A stretch of DNA of 8,326 bases from an uncultured bacterium (lineage in GTDB: Bacteria > Edwardsbacteria > AC1 > EtOH8). The position numbers were made by a program, and so were the translations under genes. The stretch spans positions 1-8,326 of the forward strand of contig CALGNM010000331.1 of the NCBI GenBank assembly GCA_937958665.1, given 5' to 3'. Positions 1-5,536 of this stretch are shown here, piece after piece (the first letter of the stretch is position 1; every line of letters begins with the position of its first letter). The notes under the pieces were generated by a model. That model did not search any database, was not told the DNA's origin, and saw nothing but the letters and a program-made list of their open reading frames with translations.

Positions 1-72
1 CCGGGCCACCCCATCGGGTTTTATTATCATCAGGGTCTGCTGGACCGTTCCCCGTGACTGCTGACCGCTCAT
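1..72 (-). CDS. ndk: Nucleoside diphosphate kinase, N-terminal 24 codons (runs off window)
   Basis: This is the start of a gene that leaves the window at base 1. The 24 visible residues end in TLMIIKPDGVAR, which matches the first beta strand and the IKPDgV signature that opens nucleoside diphosphate kinases. That enzyme transfers the gamma phosphate from ATP to other NDPs through a phosphohistidine, in the cytoplasm; the catalytic His lies outside the window. The ATG at 72 overlaps the korC stop by four bases (ATGA), so translation is probably coupled, with GGGAAG upstream as a loose ribosome site. This start gives about 12 residues before the TL of the first strand, a longer lead than usual. 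The internal ATG at 30 would remove part of the strand and is less likely. Identification rests on a short but distinctive motif. Confidence 0.8.
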   Translation of the reverse strand, partial: MSGQQSRGTVQQTLMIIKPDGVAR

Positions 73-611
73 TTCCGTGCTTCCCGGCCCAGGGCAAACC
101 CTATCTCCCTGGCCTTGCGGTTCTTCTCCTCGGTCCCCTTGGGAATGCGCGACATCAGCGACTTTTCCAGCGATTCCGGGCTGACCACCCCGGTGATCTG
201 GGAGATGGCGGCCAAGGCGATGACGTTGGCGATGATCTCCAGCCCCACCTCCTCCCGGGCCTTCTGGCTGAAGGGCAGGCTGATGACCCCCGGCCGGTCC
301 ACCTCCTTGACATACCAGGAGTCCACGATGGCCACCGCATCTGGCTTGAGGTCTCCACTGTACTTGCCCCAGGCCTCCTGGGTCATCGCCAGCAAGATGT
401 CGATGGCAGTGGCCTTGGGATAGAATATCTCCTTGTCGGAGATGATCACCTCGGCTTTGCTGGCCCCGCCCCGAGCCTCCGGCCCGTAGCTCTGGGACTG
501 GATGACGTTCTTTCCGTCGTAGACCCCGGCCGCCTCGGCCAAAATTATCCCGGCGGTTATCATCCCCTGGCCCCCGGAGCCCGAGAGCCGGATCTCGTAT
601 CTTTCTTTCAT
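69..611 (-). CDS. korC: 2-oxoacid:ferredoxin oxidoreductase, gamma subunit (KorC-like)
   Basis: This 180-residue protein is the gamma subunit of a 2-oxoacid:ferredoxin oxidoreductase, which converts a 2-oxoacid, CoA and oxidised ferredoxin to acyl-CoA, CO2 and reduced ferredoxin. It opens with the family hallmark GSGGQG (residues 11-16), followed by AGIILAEAA. It also carries QSYGPEARGG (40-49), the conserved loop of this domain. It has no cysteine cluster, as expected for gamma, and its length is typical. The ATG at 611 is preceded by GGGGG at 6 bp. Unlike the other oxidoreductase genes it does not overlap its upstream partner: 100 bp with a strong inverted repeat separate it from korB. Its TGA stop overlaps the ndk start. 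Substrate cannot be read from this subunit; 2-oxoglutarate or branched-chain 2-oxoacids are the main options. Confidence 0.93.
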   Translation of the reverse strand: MKERYEIRLSGSGGQGMITAGIILAEAAGVYDGKNVIQSQSYGPEARGGASKAEVIISDKEIFYPKATAIDILLAMTQEAWGKYSGDLKPDAVAIVDSWYVKEVDRPGVISLPFSQKAREEVGLEIIANVIALAAISQITGVVSPESLEKSLMSRIPKGTEEKNRKAREIGFALGREARK

Positions 612-627
612 TTTTAACCCCCGATTG

Positions 628-647
628 GGACACGGCAGGCCGTGTCC
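628..647. repeat. Perfect 9-bp inverted repeat in the korB-korC gap
   Basis: The arms GGACACGGC and GCCGTGTCC are exact reverse complements separated by only 2 bases, so a transcript would fold into a stable 8-9 bp stem. It sits between the korB stop (712) and the korC start (611), about 16 bp upstream of the korC start codon. On the coding strand no T-run follows, so it is not a convincing intrinsic terminator. On the plus strand it is followed by TGGTTTT, which is weak. Possible roles are an mRNA-stability or processing hairpin between subunit genes, or a palindromic protein site. The remainder of the 100-bp gap shows no gene. Confidence 0.6.
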
Positions 648-711
648 TGGTTTTCCTCGTTAGCCTTCCCCTATATCACCCCCATTATCCGACGCCCCAA
701 TCCCACCCCAA

Positions 712-1536
712 TCACTTGCTGGCCTGGGCCCGTTGGATGATCTGGTTGTAGATCTGGGTATAGGGTATGGTCTCCACATCGTGGAACACTCCGGTGATTA
801 TCTTGCCGTTCAGTTGGTCGGGCGGCAGTTTCTCGGCGGCCTTGACATTGACGGTGTTGGCCTTCTGCCACTGCAGCATCTTGACGGCGCTGCCTTCCTT
901 ATTCAGGCGCCCGTATAGGGTGGGGCAGGGGCTGATGGCCTCCACCAGCGAGAATCCCTTCCGGGTCAGGGCGGTTTCAATCAGCTTCTCCAGCTCCACC
1001 GCATTGTAGACCACCCCCCGGGCGGTGAAAGCCGCTCCGGCCGCCTGGGCCAAAGCGCAGGGGTCAAAGTCCCGCTCGGCCGTCCCATATGGCGCGGTAG
1101 AGGCCCGCTTGCCTATGGGGGTGGTGGGGGAATACTGCCCTCCGGTCATCCCGTAGATGTTGTTGTTCATCAGGATTACCGTCAGATCGGCGTTGCGGCG
1201 GGCGGCGTGGATGAAGTGGTTGCCCCCGATGGCCAGGGCATCGCCGTCTCCGGTGATAACGATGACGTGCAGCTTTGGGTTGTGCAGCTTGACGCCGGTG
1301 GCGAAGGCGATGGCCCTTCCGTGGGCGGTGTGCAGGCTGTTGAAGTCAACGTAGACCGGCATCCGGGAGGAGCAACCGATGCCCGAGACCATCACCATCT
1401 CGTCCCGGGGCAGGCCCAGTTTCTGGACCGCCCGGATGATGGCCCCCTGGACTATGCCATGGCCGCAGCCCGGACACCAGACATGGGGGAACTTCTTGCC
1501 CGGACGCAGCATCTCGTAGGATGGGTGCATTCTCAT
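712..1536 (-). CDS. korB: 2-oxoacid:ferredoxin oxidoreductase, beta subunit (TPP and 4Fe-4S binding, KorB-like)
   Basis: This 274-residue protein is the thiamine-pyrophosphate-binding beta subunit that carries the internal 4Fe-4S cluster. Cluster ligands are visible as WCPGCG (C21, C24), C55 in GIGCSS, and C204 in SPCPTL, the four-cysteine pattern known for two-subunit and KOR-type enzymes. The TPP/Mg site is GDGDALAIGGNH (96-107) with the following MNNNIYGMTGGQ (123-134), where the GDGD...NNNIYG spacing is canonical. HTAHGRA (69-75) is the conserved loop near the active site. The start at 1536 is well supported: GGAGG lies 7 bp upstream, inside the end of korA, and the ATG overlaps the korA TGA stop (ATGA). 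The protein is intact and of normal length. It assembles with the korA, korC and korD products in the cytoplasm. Confidence 0.96.
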   Translation of the reverse strand: MRMHPSYEMLRPGKKFPHVWCPGCGHGIVQGAIIRAVQKLGLPRDEMVMVSGIGCSSRMPVYVDFNSLHTAHGRAIAFATGVKLHNPKLHVIVITGDGDALAIGGNHFIHAARRNADLTVILMNNNIYGMTGGQYSPTTPIGKRASTAPYGTAERDFDPCALAQAAGAAFTARGVVYNAVELEKLIETALTRKGFSLVEAISPCPTLYGRLNKEGSAVKMLQWQKANTVNVKAAEKLPPDQLNGKIITGVFHDVETIPYTQIYNQIIQRAQASK

Positions 1537-2669
1537 TTGGCCGCCTCCACAATGGCGTTTACCACTTCGGTGGGGGTCAGCATCTCCCCATCGTAGCGCT
1601 GGACCGGCACCACCTTGGTGTGGAATTGGTTGACCCGCTGGACCTCGCCCAACAGCTGCCCCTGGCTGATCTCGGCCACGATCATGGTTTTAACCTTTCT
1701 CAGCACCTCGGCCAGGGCCTGGTTGGGAAAGGGCCAGAGGGTGATGGGACGTACCAGCCCGGCCTTGATGCCCTTGGCCCGGGCCTCCCGCACCGCCTGC
1801 TGGGCAGTGCGGGCCGCCCCGCCGTAGGAAAAAACAGCAATCTCGGCGTCATCCATGAATTCCTGATCCACCTCTATCAGCTCCGCCAGGTGGTCCTCCA
1901 CCTTGGCCCTCAGGCGGTCCATCTTCCACTGGATCTCGTCGGCCCGGCCGGTGGGAAAGCCGTGCTGGTCGTGGGTCAGGCCGGTGATGTTGAAGCGATA
2001 GCCGCTGCCCAGCGAGGCGTAGGCTCCTCCCACGCTGCTGCCGTCACCATAGTGCAGGTAGGCGGCTGGCTGGCAAGTCGGCTGCGGGTGGTTGTAGATC
2101 TCCATCTCCCCGGGGCCGGGAATCTCCATCTTCTCCCGCATGTGTCCGATGAACTCGTCCAGCAGCAGAATCACCGGCATCCGGAACTTCTCAGCCAAAT
2201 TGAAGGCCCGCACCGTCAATTTGAATGACTCCTCCACCGAGGAAGGGCACAGGGCAATGGTGGGATGGTCCCCGTGGGTGCCCCAGCGGGCCTGCATAAC
2301 GTCGGCCTGGGCCCCCTTGGTGGGCAGGCCGGTGGACGGCCCCCCCCGCTGGACGTTGACGATGACGCAGGGGATCTCGGCCATGCAGCCGTACCCCAGC
2401 AGTTCCATCATCAACGAAAAACCCGGGCCCGAGGTGGCGGTCATGGCCTTGGCCCCGGCGGCCGCCGCCCCCAGCACCGTGGCGATCCCGGCGATCTCGT
2501 CCTCCATCTGGATGAAGCGGCCGCCCTCCCGGGGCAGCATCAAGGCCATCTCCTCGGCAATTTCGGTGGAGGGGGTTATGGGGTAGCCCCCGAAGAAATT
2601 GCAGCCGGCATAGATGGCGCCCAGGGAGCAGGATTCGTTGCCCTGCAGCAGTCTGATGTCCTTGCTCAT
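1533..2669 (-). CDS. korA: 2-oxoacid:ferredoxin oxidoreductase, alpha subunit (KorA/VorB-like)
   Basis: This 378-residue alpha subunit carries the pyrimidine-binding side of the TPP site and the transketolase C-terminal-like domain. Family motifs in order are GGYPITPSTE (27-36), QMEDEIAG (54-61), TATSGPG (78-83 region), QRGGPSTGLPTK (107-118) and GLTHDQHGFPTG (230-241), the last being a KorA-type signature. The N-terminal gamma-like domain found in some longer alpha subunits is absent, consistent with a separate korC. The reading frame stays open 14 codons upstream to 2711, but those residues lie within the ferredoxin gene. The ATG at 2669 aligns with the family start, has GGGAG 8 bp upstream, and overlaps the korD stop (ATGA). 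Related proteins are called 2-oxoglutarate (Kor) or 3-methyl-2-oxobutanoate (Vor) oxidoreductase subunits. I cannot decide substrate from sequence alone, so the symbol is by family only. Confidence 0.95.
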   Translation of the reverse strand: MSKDIRLLQGNESCSLGAIYAGCNFFGGYPITPSTEIAEEMALMLPREGGRFIQMEDEIAGIATVLGAAAAGAKAMTATSGPGFSLMMELLGYGCMAEIPCVIVNVQRGGPSTGLPTKGAQADVMQARWGTHGDHPTIALCPSSVEESFKLTVRAFNLAEKFRMPVILLLDEFIGHMREKMEIPGPGEMEIYNHPQPTCQPAAYLHYGDGSSVGGAYASLGSGYRFNITGLTHDQHGFPTGRADEIQWKMDRLRAKVEDHLAELIEVDQEFMDDAEIAVFSYGGAARTAQQAVREARAKGIKAGLVRPITLWPFPNQALAEVLRKVKTMIVAEISQGQLLGEVQRVNQFHTKVVPVQRYDGEMLTPTEVVNAIVEAAK

Positions 2670-2929
2670 TTCTTTTTCTCCCTGGTTACGAAGATGGCCA
2701 GGTCCGGGCACCTGATCTCACACTGACGGCACAGGATGCAGTCGTCGGGCCGGGCCACCCGGGGCTTTCGGTCCTCGCCCATCTCCAGCACCTGTTTGGG
2801 ACAGAAGGCCACGCAGATCTCGCAGGATTTGCACCAGGGCTTGTAGACATACACCGGCAGGTCGTAGCCCTTCTTAAAATCCTCCTCGATGTTGAGCCTG
2901 GCCTCCATCACATCGCTGTTCTTGGCCAT
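2666..2929 (-). CDS. korD: 2x[4Fe-4S] ferredoxin subunit of the 2-oxoacid oxidoreductase (KorD-like)
   Basis: This small 87-residue iron-sulfur protein has two classical 4Fe-4S motifs: C33-x2-C36-x2-C39-x3-C43-P and C64-x2-C67-x2-C70-x3-C74-P. It is the delta subunit that passes electrons from the beta-subunit cluster to soluble ferredoxin. The 30-residue N-terminal arm, with YKPWCKSC leading into the first cluster, is typical of KorD-type subunits rather than free bacterial ferredoxins, which are shorter. The ATG at 2929 is preceded by GGAGG at 4 bp, the strongest ribosome site in the window. The gene lies 26 bp after the arcC stop with no visible terminator or promoter, so it is likely read from the same message. 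Its TGA overlaps the korA ATG. Confidence 0.95.
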   Translation of the reverse strand: MAKNSDVMEARLNIEEDFKKGYDLPVYVYKPWCKSCEICVAFCPKQVLEMGEDRKPRVARPDDCILCRQCEIRCPDLAIFVTREKKK

Positions 2930-2955
2930 AGCGCCTCCAATTGTTTTCTAAATCT

Positions 2956-3897
2956 TTATGATGAGATTACCGTCCCGGCCCCTCCCCTGACGGCCTCCGC
3001 CGCTTTCTCCAGCGAGGTGATGATAACCTGGCGCCCCCCGAATTCCAGGAATTGGATGGCCGCCTCAATCTTGGGGCCCATGGAACCGGCGGCAAAATGG
3101 CCCTGGGCCAGGTATTCCTTGGCCTGGGCCAGCGACAGCCGGTCCAAATCCACCTGGTCCGTCTTCTTGTAGTTCAGGGAAACCCTCTCCACCGCGGTCA
3201 GGATCAGCAGGGTCTCGGCCTCGATGTCCCGGGCCAGCACGGCCGAGGCCCGGTCCTTGTCGATCACGGCGTCAACCCCCTCGTAACTTCCGTCCGTCTC
3301 GATGTAGACCGGCACCCCCCCACCGCCGGCGGCGATGACGATGGTCCCGGAATGGACCAGATCCTTGATCACCCGCCGGTTGACGATGGATCGGGGGATG
3401 GGCGAGGGGACGAAGCGGCGATAGCCCCGCCCGGCGTCCTCCTTGATCACCCAGCCCCGCTTCTCCAGCTCCGGGACCTCCCCGGCCTGGTAGTAGGGGC
3501 CAATCGGCTTGGAGGGATTAAGGATCGAGGGATCGTCCTTGTCGACCACCACCTGGGTGACCACGGTCACCACCTCCCGCCCGATCTTTTCCCTGATCAG
3601 CCGGTTCTGGAGTGATTGTTCGATCATATAGCCCATGCCGCCCTCGGTGTCGGCCACTATCACCCCCAAAGGCAGGGCCGGAATGCCGTCCGGAAAGGTC
3701 CTTTCCACCCGAAGCAGGGCGTTGCCCACCTGGGGGCCATTGCCGTGGGATACCGCCAGGTTATAGCCGGCCTTGGCCAGCTCGGCGATAGCCGCTACCG
3801 CCTGCCTGGTATTGGCGAACTGCTGATGGATGTCTTCCTTGCCGGTGGCGCCGATAGCGTTGCCGCCCAGAGCCACCACTGCCGTCTTGTTCTTCAT
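2956..3897 (-). CDS. arcC: Carbamate kinase
   Basis: This 313-residue cytoplasmic kinase interconverts carbamate plus ATP with carbamoyl phosphate plus ADP. Motifs of the carbamate kinase branch of the amino acid kinase fold are all present: ALGGNAI (9-15), SHGNGPQVG (50-58), TQVVVD (114-119), KPIGP (130-134), AAGGGGVPV (189-197), GVDAVIDKDRA (207-217) and GSMGPKIEAA (271-280). Length is normal. The frame extends to a GTG at 3939, but the ATG at 3897 matches the family start. Neither start has a clear Shine-Dalgarno sequence, which is odd here. No arginine deiminase or ornithine carbamoyltransferase is in the window, so this is not a standard arc operon as far as seen. It follows a cDPGS-like NTPase and precedes the oxidoreductase genes. 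It may make ATP from carbamoyl phosphate or the reverse. Confidence 0.95.
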   Translation of the reverse strand: MKNKTAVVALGGNAIGATGKEDIHQQFANTRQAVAAIAELAKAGYNLAVSHGNGPQVGNALLRVERTFPDGIPALPLGVIVADTEGGMGYMIEQSLQNRLIREKIGREVVTVVTQVVVDKDDPSILNPSKPIGPYYQAGEVPELEKRGWVIKEDAGRGYRRFVPSPIPRSIVNRRVIKDLVHSGTIVIAAGGGGVPVYIETDGSYEGVDAVIDKDRASAVLARDIEAETLLILTAVERVSLNYKKTDQVDLDRLSLAQAKEYLAQGHFAAGSMGPKIEAAIQFLEFGGRQVIITSLEKAAEAVRGGAGTVISS

Positions 3898-3938
3898 GTG
3901 ACGATCATGCAAAGTTTTCTGATGCTGTAAAGACCCCA

Positions 3939-3968
3939 CCCCCTGCCCCCGTTGCCGGGTGCAGGGGG
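3939..3968 (-). promoter_or_regulatory. G/C-rich hairpin in the gap upstream of arcC
   Basis: The arms CCCCCTGC and GCAGGGGG are perfect 8-bp reverse complements around a 14-base loop that can itself pair CCC with GGG. The coding-strand 3' arm lies in a run of G-tracts (GGGGGCAGGGGGTGGGG). Only GTCTTTA follows, so it is a poor intrinsic terminator at best. It occupies the 92-bp gap between the cDPGS-like gene and arcC. It could tune arcC expression or stabilise a processed transcript. The rest of the gap shows no gene. Confidence 0.45.
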
Positions 3969-3989
3969 ATGAGGCCGCCGGACAACTTT

Positions 3990-5309
3990 CTACTTCTTGA
4001 TGACCTTGCGGATGGCCGCCGCCAAGTCGGGCCTGGAGGTCTCCTTCAGGTCATAGCCTACCCGGACCGCCGGGCGGGGGAACTTCACCAGCCGCCGCAG
4101 ATCAATGGGGGTCCCGATAACGTACATGTCACAGGGGGTGCGGTTGATGGTATCCTGGAGATCCTTGATCTGCTTGGCGGAATAGCCCATGGCCGGCAGC
4201 AGCACCCCAATGCCGGGATATTTCTTGAAGGTATCGGCGATGGTGCCCACCGCATAGGGCCGGGGATCGATCATCTTGCCCACCCCGTGCTTCTTGGCGG
4301 CCACCACCCCGGCCCCGTACTTCATCTCGCCGTGGGTCAGGGTTGGGCCGTCCTCGATAACCAGAACCCTCTTCCCCTTCAGACTCTTGGGCTGCTCCAC
4401 GCTGACCGGAGAGTCGGCATCTATGACCAGGGCCCGGGGGTTGGCGGCTTTGATGTTGGCCTTGACCGTCCGAATATCCTCCCGGCGGGCGCTGTCCTCC
4501 TTGTTGATGACAATCACGTCGGCCCGGCGTAAGTTGACCTCTCCGGGATAGTATGACAATTCATGGCCCGGGCGGTGGGGATCAACCACCACTATTTCCA
4601 GGTCGGACTTGTAGAAGGGAAAATCGTTGTTGCCGCCGTCCCAGACTATGACGTCGGCCTCCCTCTCGGCCTGGCGCAGGATGGCCTCGTAGTCCACCCC
4701 GGCGTAGATGACGTTGCCCCGCACCACATGCGGTTCGTACTCCTCCATCTCCTCGATGGTGCACTTGTGCTTGTGCAGGTCCTGGACCGTGGCGAAACGC
4801 TGGACCTTCTGCTTGACCAGGTCCCCGTAGGGCATGGGATGGCGGATGGCCACCACCTTCTTGCCCATGGCCATCAGGATCTCGATCACCCGGCGGGTGG
4901 TTTGGCTCTTGCCGCTGCCGGTTCGGACTGCACAGATGGAGATCACCGGCTTGCGGGATTTGATCATAGTGTCCTGCGGGCCCAGCATCATGAAGTCGGC
5001 TCCGGCAGCGTTGACCATTGCCCCCCGGCTCATCACATACTGGTAGGGAACGTCGGAATAGGAGAACACCGCTATGTCCACCCTCAACTTCTTGATCAGG
5101 CCGACCACGTCCTTCTCGTCGTAAATGGGGATGCCCTTGGGATACAGCTTGCCGGCCAGGGCGGCAGGGTACTTGCGGCCGGCGATGTCGGGAATCTGGG
5201 TGGCGGTGAAGGCCACCACTTCGTAATCCTTGTTGCCCCGGAAATAGGTATTGAAATTATGGAAATCGCGCCCGGCGGCTCCCATGATCAGGATTCTCTT
5301 CTTGGACAT
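3990..5309 (-). CDS. Cyclic 2,3-diphosphoglycerate synthetase-like NTPase (COG2403 family)
   Basis: This 439-residue protein resembles the family of archaeal cyclic 2,3-diphosphoglycerate synthetase, also annotated as predicted GTPase. It starts with a Rossmann-like segment RILIMGAAGRDFHNFN (5-20). A P-loop AVRTGSGKSQTTR (127-139) follows, then DGGNNDFP (224-231), VVVDPHRPGHE (240-250) and VINKED (267-272), where NKED fits the NKxD guanine-recognition pattern of GTPases. Length is close to the archaeal enzyme as I recall it. The ATG at 5309 has GGGAG 6 bp upstream. It is the first gene after a strong promoter and attenuator-like leader, and lies 92 bp upstream of arcC. Making cyclic DPG is proven only for methanogen members; in a bacterial operon with carbamate kinase the true substrate is uncertain. 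I am sure of the family, not of the reaction. Confidence 0.85.
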   Translation of the reverse strand: MSKKRILIMGAAGRDFHNFNTYFRGNKDYEVVAFTATQIPDIAGRKYPAALAGKLYPKGIPIYDEKDVVGLIKKLRVDIAVFSYSDVPYQYVMSRGAMVNAAGADFMMLGPQDTMIKSRKPVISICAVRTGSGKSQTTRRVIEILMAMGKKVVAIRHPMPYGDLVKQKVQRFATVQDLHKHKCTIEEMEEYEPHVVRGNVIYAGVDYEAILRQAEREADVIVWDGGNNDFPFYKSDLEIVVVDPHRPGHELSYYPGEVNLRRADVIVINKEDSARREDIRTVKANIKAANPRALVIDADSPVSVEQPKSLKGKRVLVIEDGPTLTHGEMKYGAGVVAAKKHGVGKMIDPRPYAVGTIADTFKKYPGIGVLLPAMGYSAKQIKDLQDTINRTPCDMYVIGTPIDLRRLVKFPRPAVRVGYDLKETSRPDLAAAIRKVIKK

Positions 5310-5348
5310 TTCTTGCTCCCGTATTTTATGGTTATTGGCTTGACAAAT

Positions 5349-5371
5349 AAAAAAGGGCTGCCAGTGCGCCC
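5349..5371 (-). terminator. Intrinsic terminator inside the operon leader
   Basis: On the minus strand GGGCGC pairs with GC-A-GCCC (one bulged A) around the loop ACTG, and the stem is followed at once by TTTTTTATTT. This is a good, if short, intrinsic terminator. It lies about 135-150 nt after the predicted start site and 39 bp before the coding start at 5309, so it would stop transcripts from the promoter at 5534-5506 unless prevented. It would also end read-through from the upstream transporter and nucleotidyltransferase genes. Confidence 0.65.
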
Positions 5372-5384
5372 CTTGGCCAGGCGC
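5366..5384 (-). promoter_or_regulatory. Competing hairpin that would block the terminator
   Basis: GCGCC at 5384-5380 is the exact reverse complement of GGCGC at 5370-5366, with a 9-base loop. The second arm is the same sequence that forms the 5' arm of the terminator stem, so the two structures exclude each other. That gives a plausible antiterminator. The pairing is only 5 bp (6 with a G-U pair), so it is suggestive rather than certain. Confidence 0.4.
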
Positions 5385-5414
5385 TCCAGCTCTGCCCAGA
5401 TATGACGGCCGGGC

Positions 5415-5471
5415 TCAGTCGAAGGGATCCGCCAGCAGCCAGATTATTATGTAATTAAAAGACAACAACAT
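5415..5471 (-). CDS. Possible leader peptide ORF, 18 codons
   Basis: An ATG at 5471 opens an 18-residue frame reading MLLSFNYIIIWLLADPFD and ending in TGA at 5415, about 30 nt upstream of the competing hairpin. It contains paired Leu codons (TTG TTG, CTG CTG) and three Ile codons in a row (ATA ATA ATC), with ATA being an uncommon choice in GC-rich DNA. This resembles leader peptides of amino-acid attenuators. Against it, there is no good ribosome site: GGGGG lies about 13-15 bp upstream and only a weak AGAG is nearer. A frame this short also arises often by chance. Confidence 0.25.
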   Translation of the reverse strand: MLLSFNYIIIWLLADPFD

Positions 5472-5505
5472 AGCACTCTGAACACCCCCACTTTATTCTT
5501 GGTTG

Positions 5506-5534
5506 ATTTTAACATTTACCGGGGGATATGTCAA
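5506..5534 (-). promoter_or_regulatory. Sigma-70-type promoter upstream of the cDPGS-like gene
   Basis: The minus strand reads TTGACA (5534-5529), a 17-bp spacer, then TAAAAT (5511-5506). The -35 box is a perfect consensus match, the spacing is ideal, and the -10 has one mismatch to TATAAT. The start site should fall near 5500-5498. The -35 begins 3 bp after the stop codon of the nucleotidyltransferase gene, so this marks the boundary between two transcription units. Confidence 0.75.
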
Positions 5535-5536
5535 GG

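Larger units (their letters stand above)
5310..5500 (-). promoter_or_regulatory. Long 5' leader of the cDPGS-like/arcC/kor operon, attenuator-like
   Basis: This roughly 190-nt untranslated stretch lies between the inferred transcription start (near 5500-5498) and the ATG at 5309. In order it holds a possible short leader ORF (5471-5415), a hairpin (5384-5366), a terminator hairpin overlapping it (5371-5355) with a T-run, and the ribosome site GGGAG. A terminator placed after the promoter and before the first gene is the classic layout of a riboswitch, attenuator or protein-controlled leader. I could not match it to a known riboswitch consensus by eye. It may alternatively produce a short RNA of about 150 nt. 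Confidence 0.55.

Noticed and set aside
1521-2228. 235-codon open frame on the plus strand
   Set aside because: It is antisense to korA, which is supported by multiple conserved motifs and a good start; no domain is visible in the plus-strand product.
2670-2711. Upstream start for korA at 2711, adding 14 residues
   Set aside because: The extra residues lie inside the ferredoxin gene, do not match the family N-terminus, and the ATG at 2669 has GGGAG at 8 bp and overlaps the ferredoxin stop.
5340-5368. TTGACA on the plus strand as a divergent promoter
   Set aside because: No -10-like hexamer occurs at a suitable distance, and there is no plus-strand gene downstream.
4563-5405. 280-codon open frame on the plus strand
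   Set aside because: It lies antisense to the cDPGS-like gene, whose P-loop and NKxD-like motifs are clear. The plus-strand translation is rich in Gly, His, Leu and Asp without recognisable domains, as expected from the complement of GC-rich coding DNA.
5376-5450. ZTP (pfl) riboswitch suggested by CUGGCGG and CGCCUGG segments in the leader
   Set aside because: The conserved central segments of that class are not present and the spacing is wrong; the resemblance is limited to short GC-rich words.
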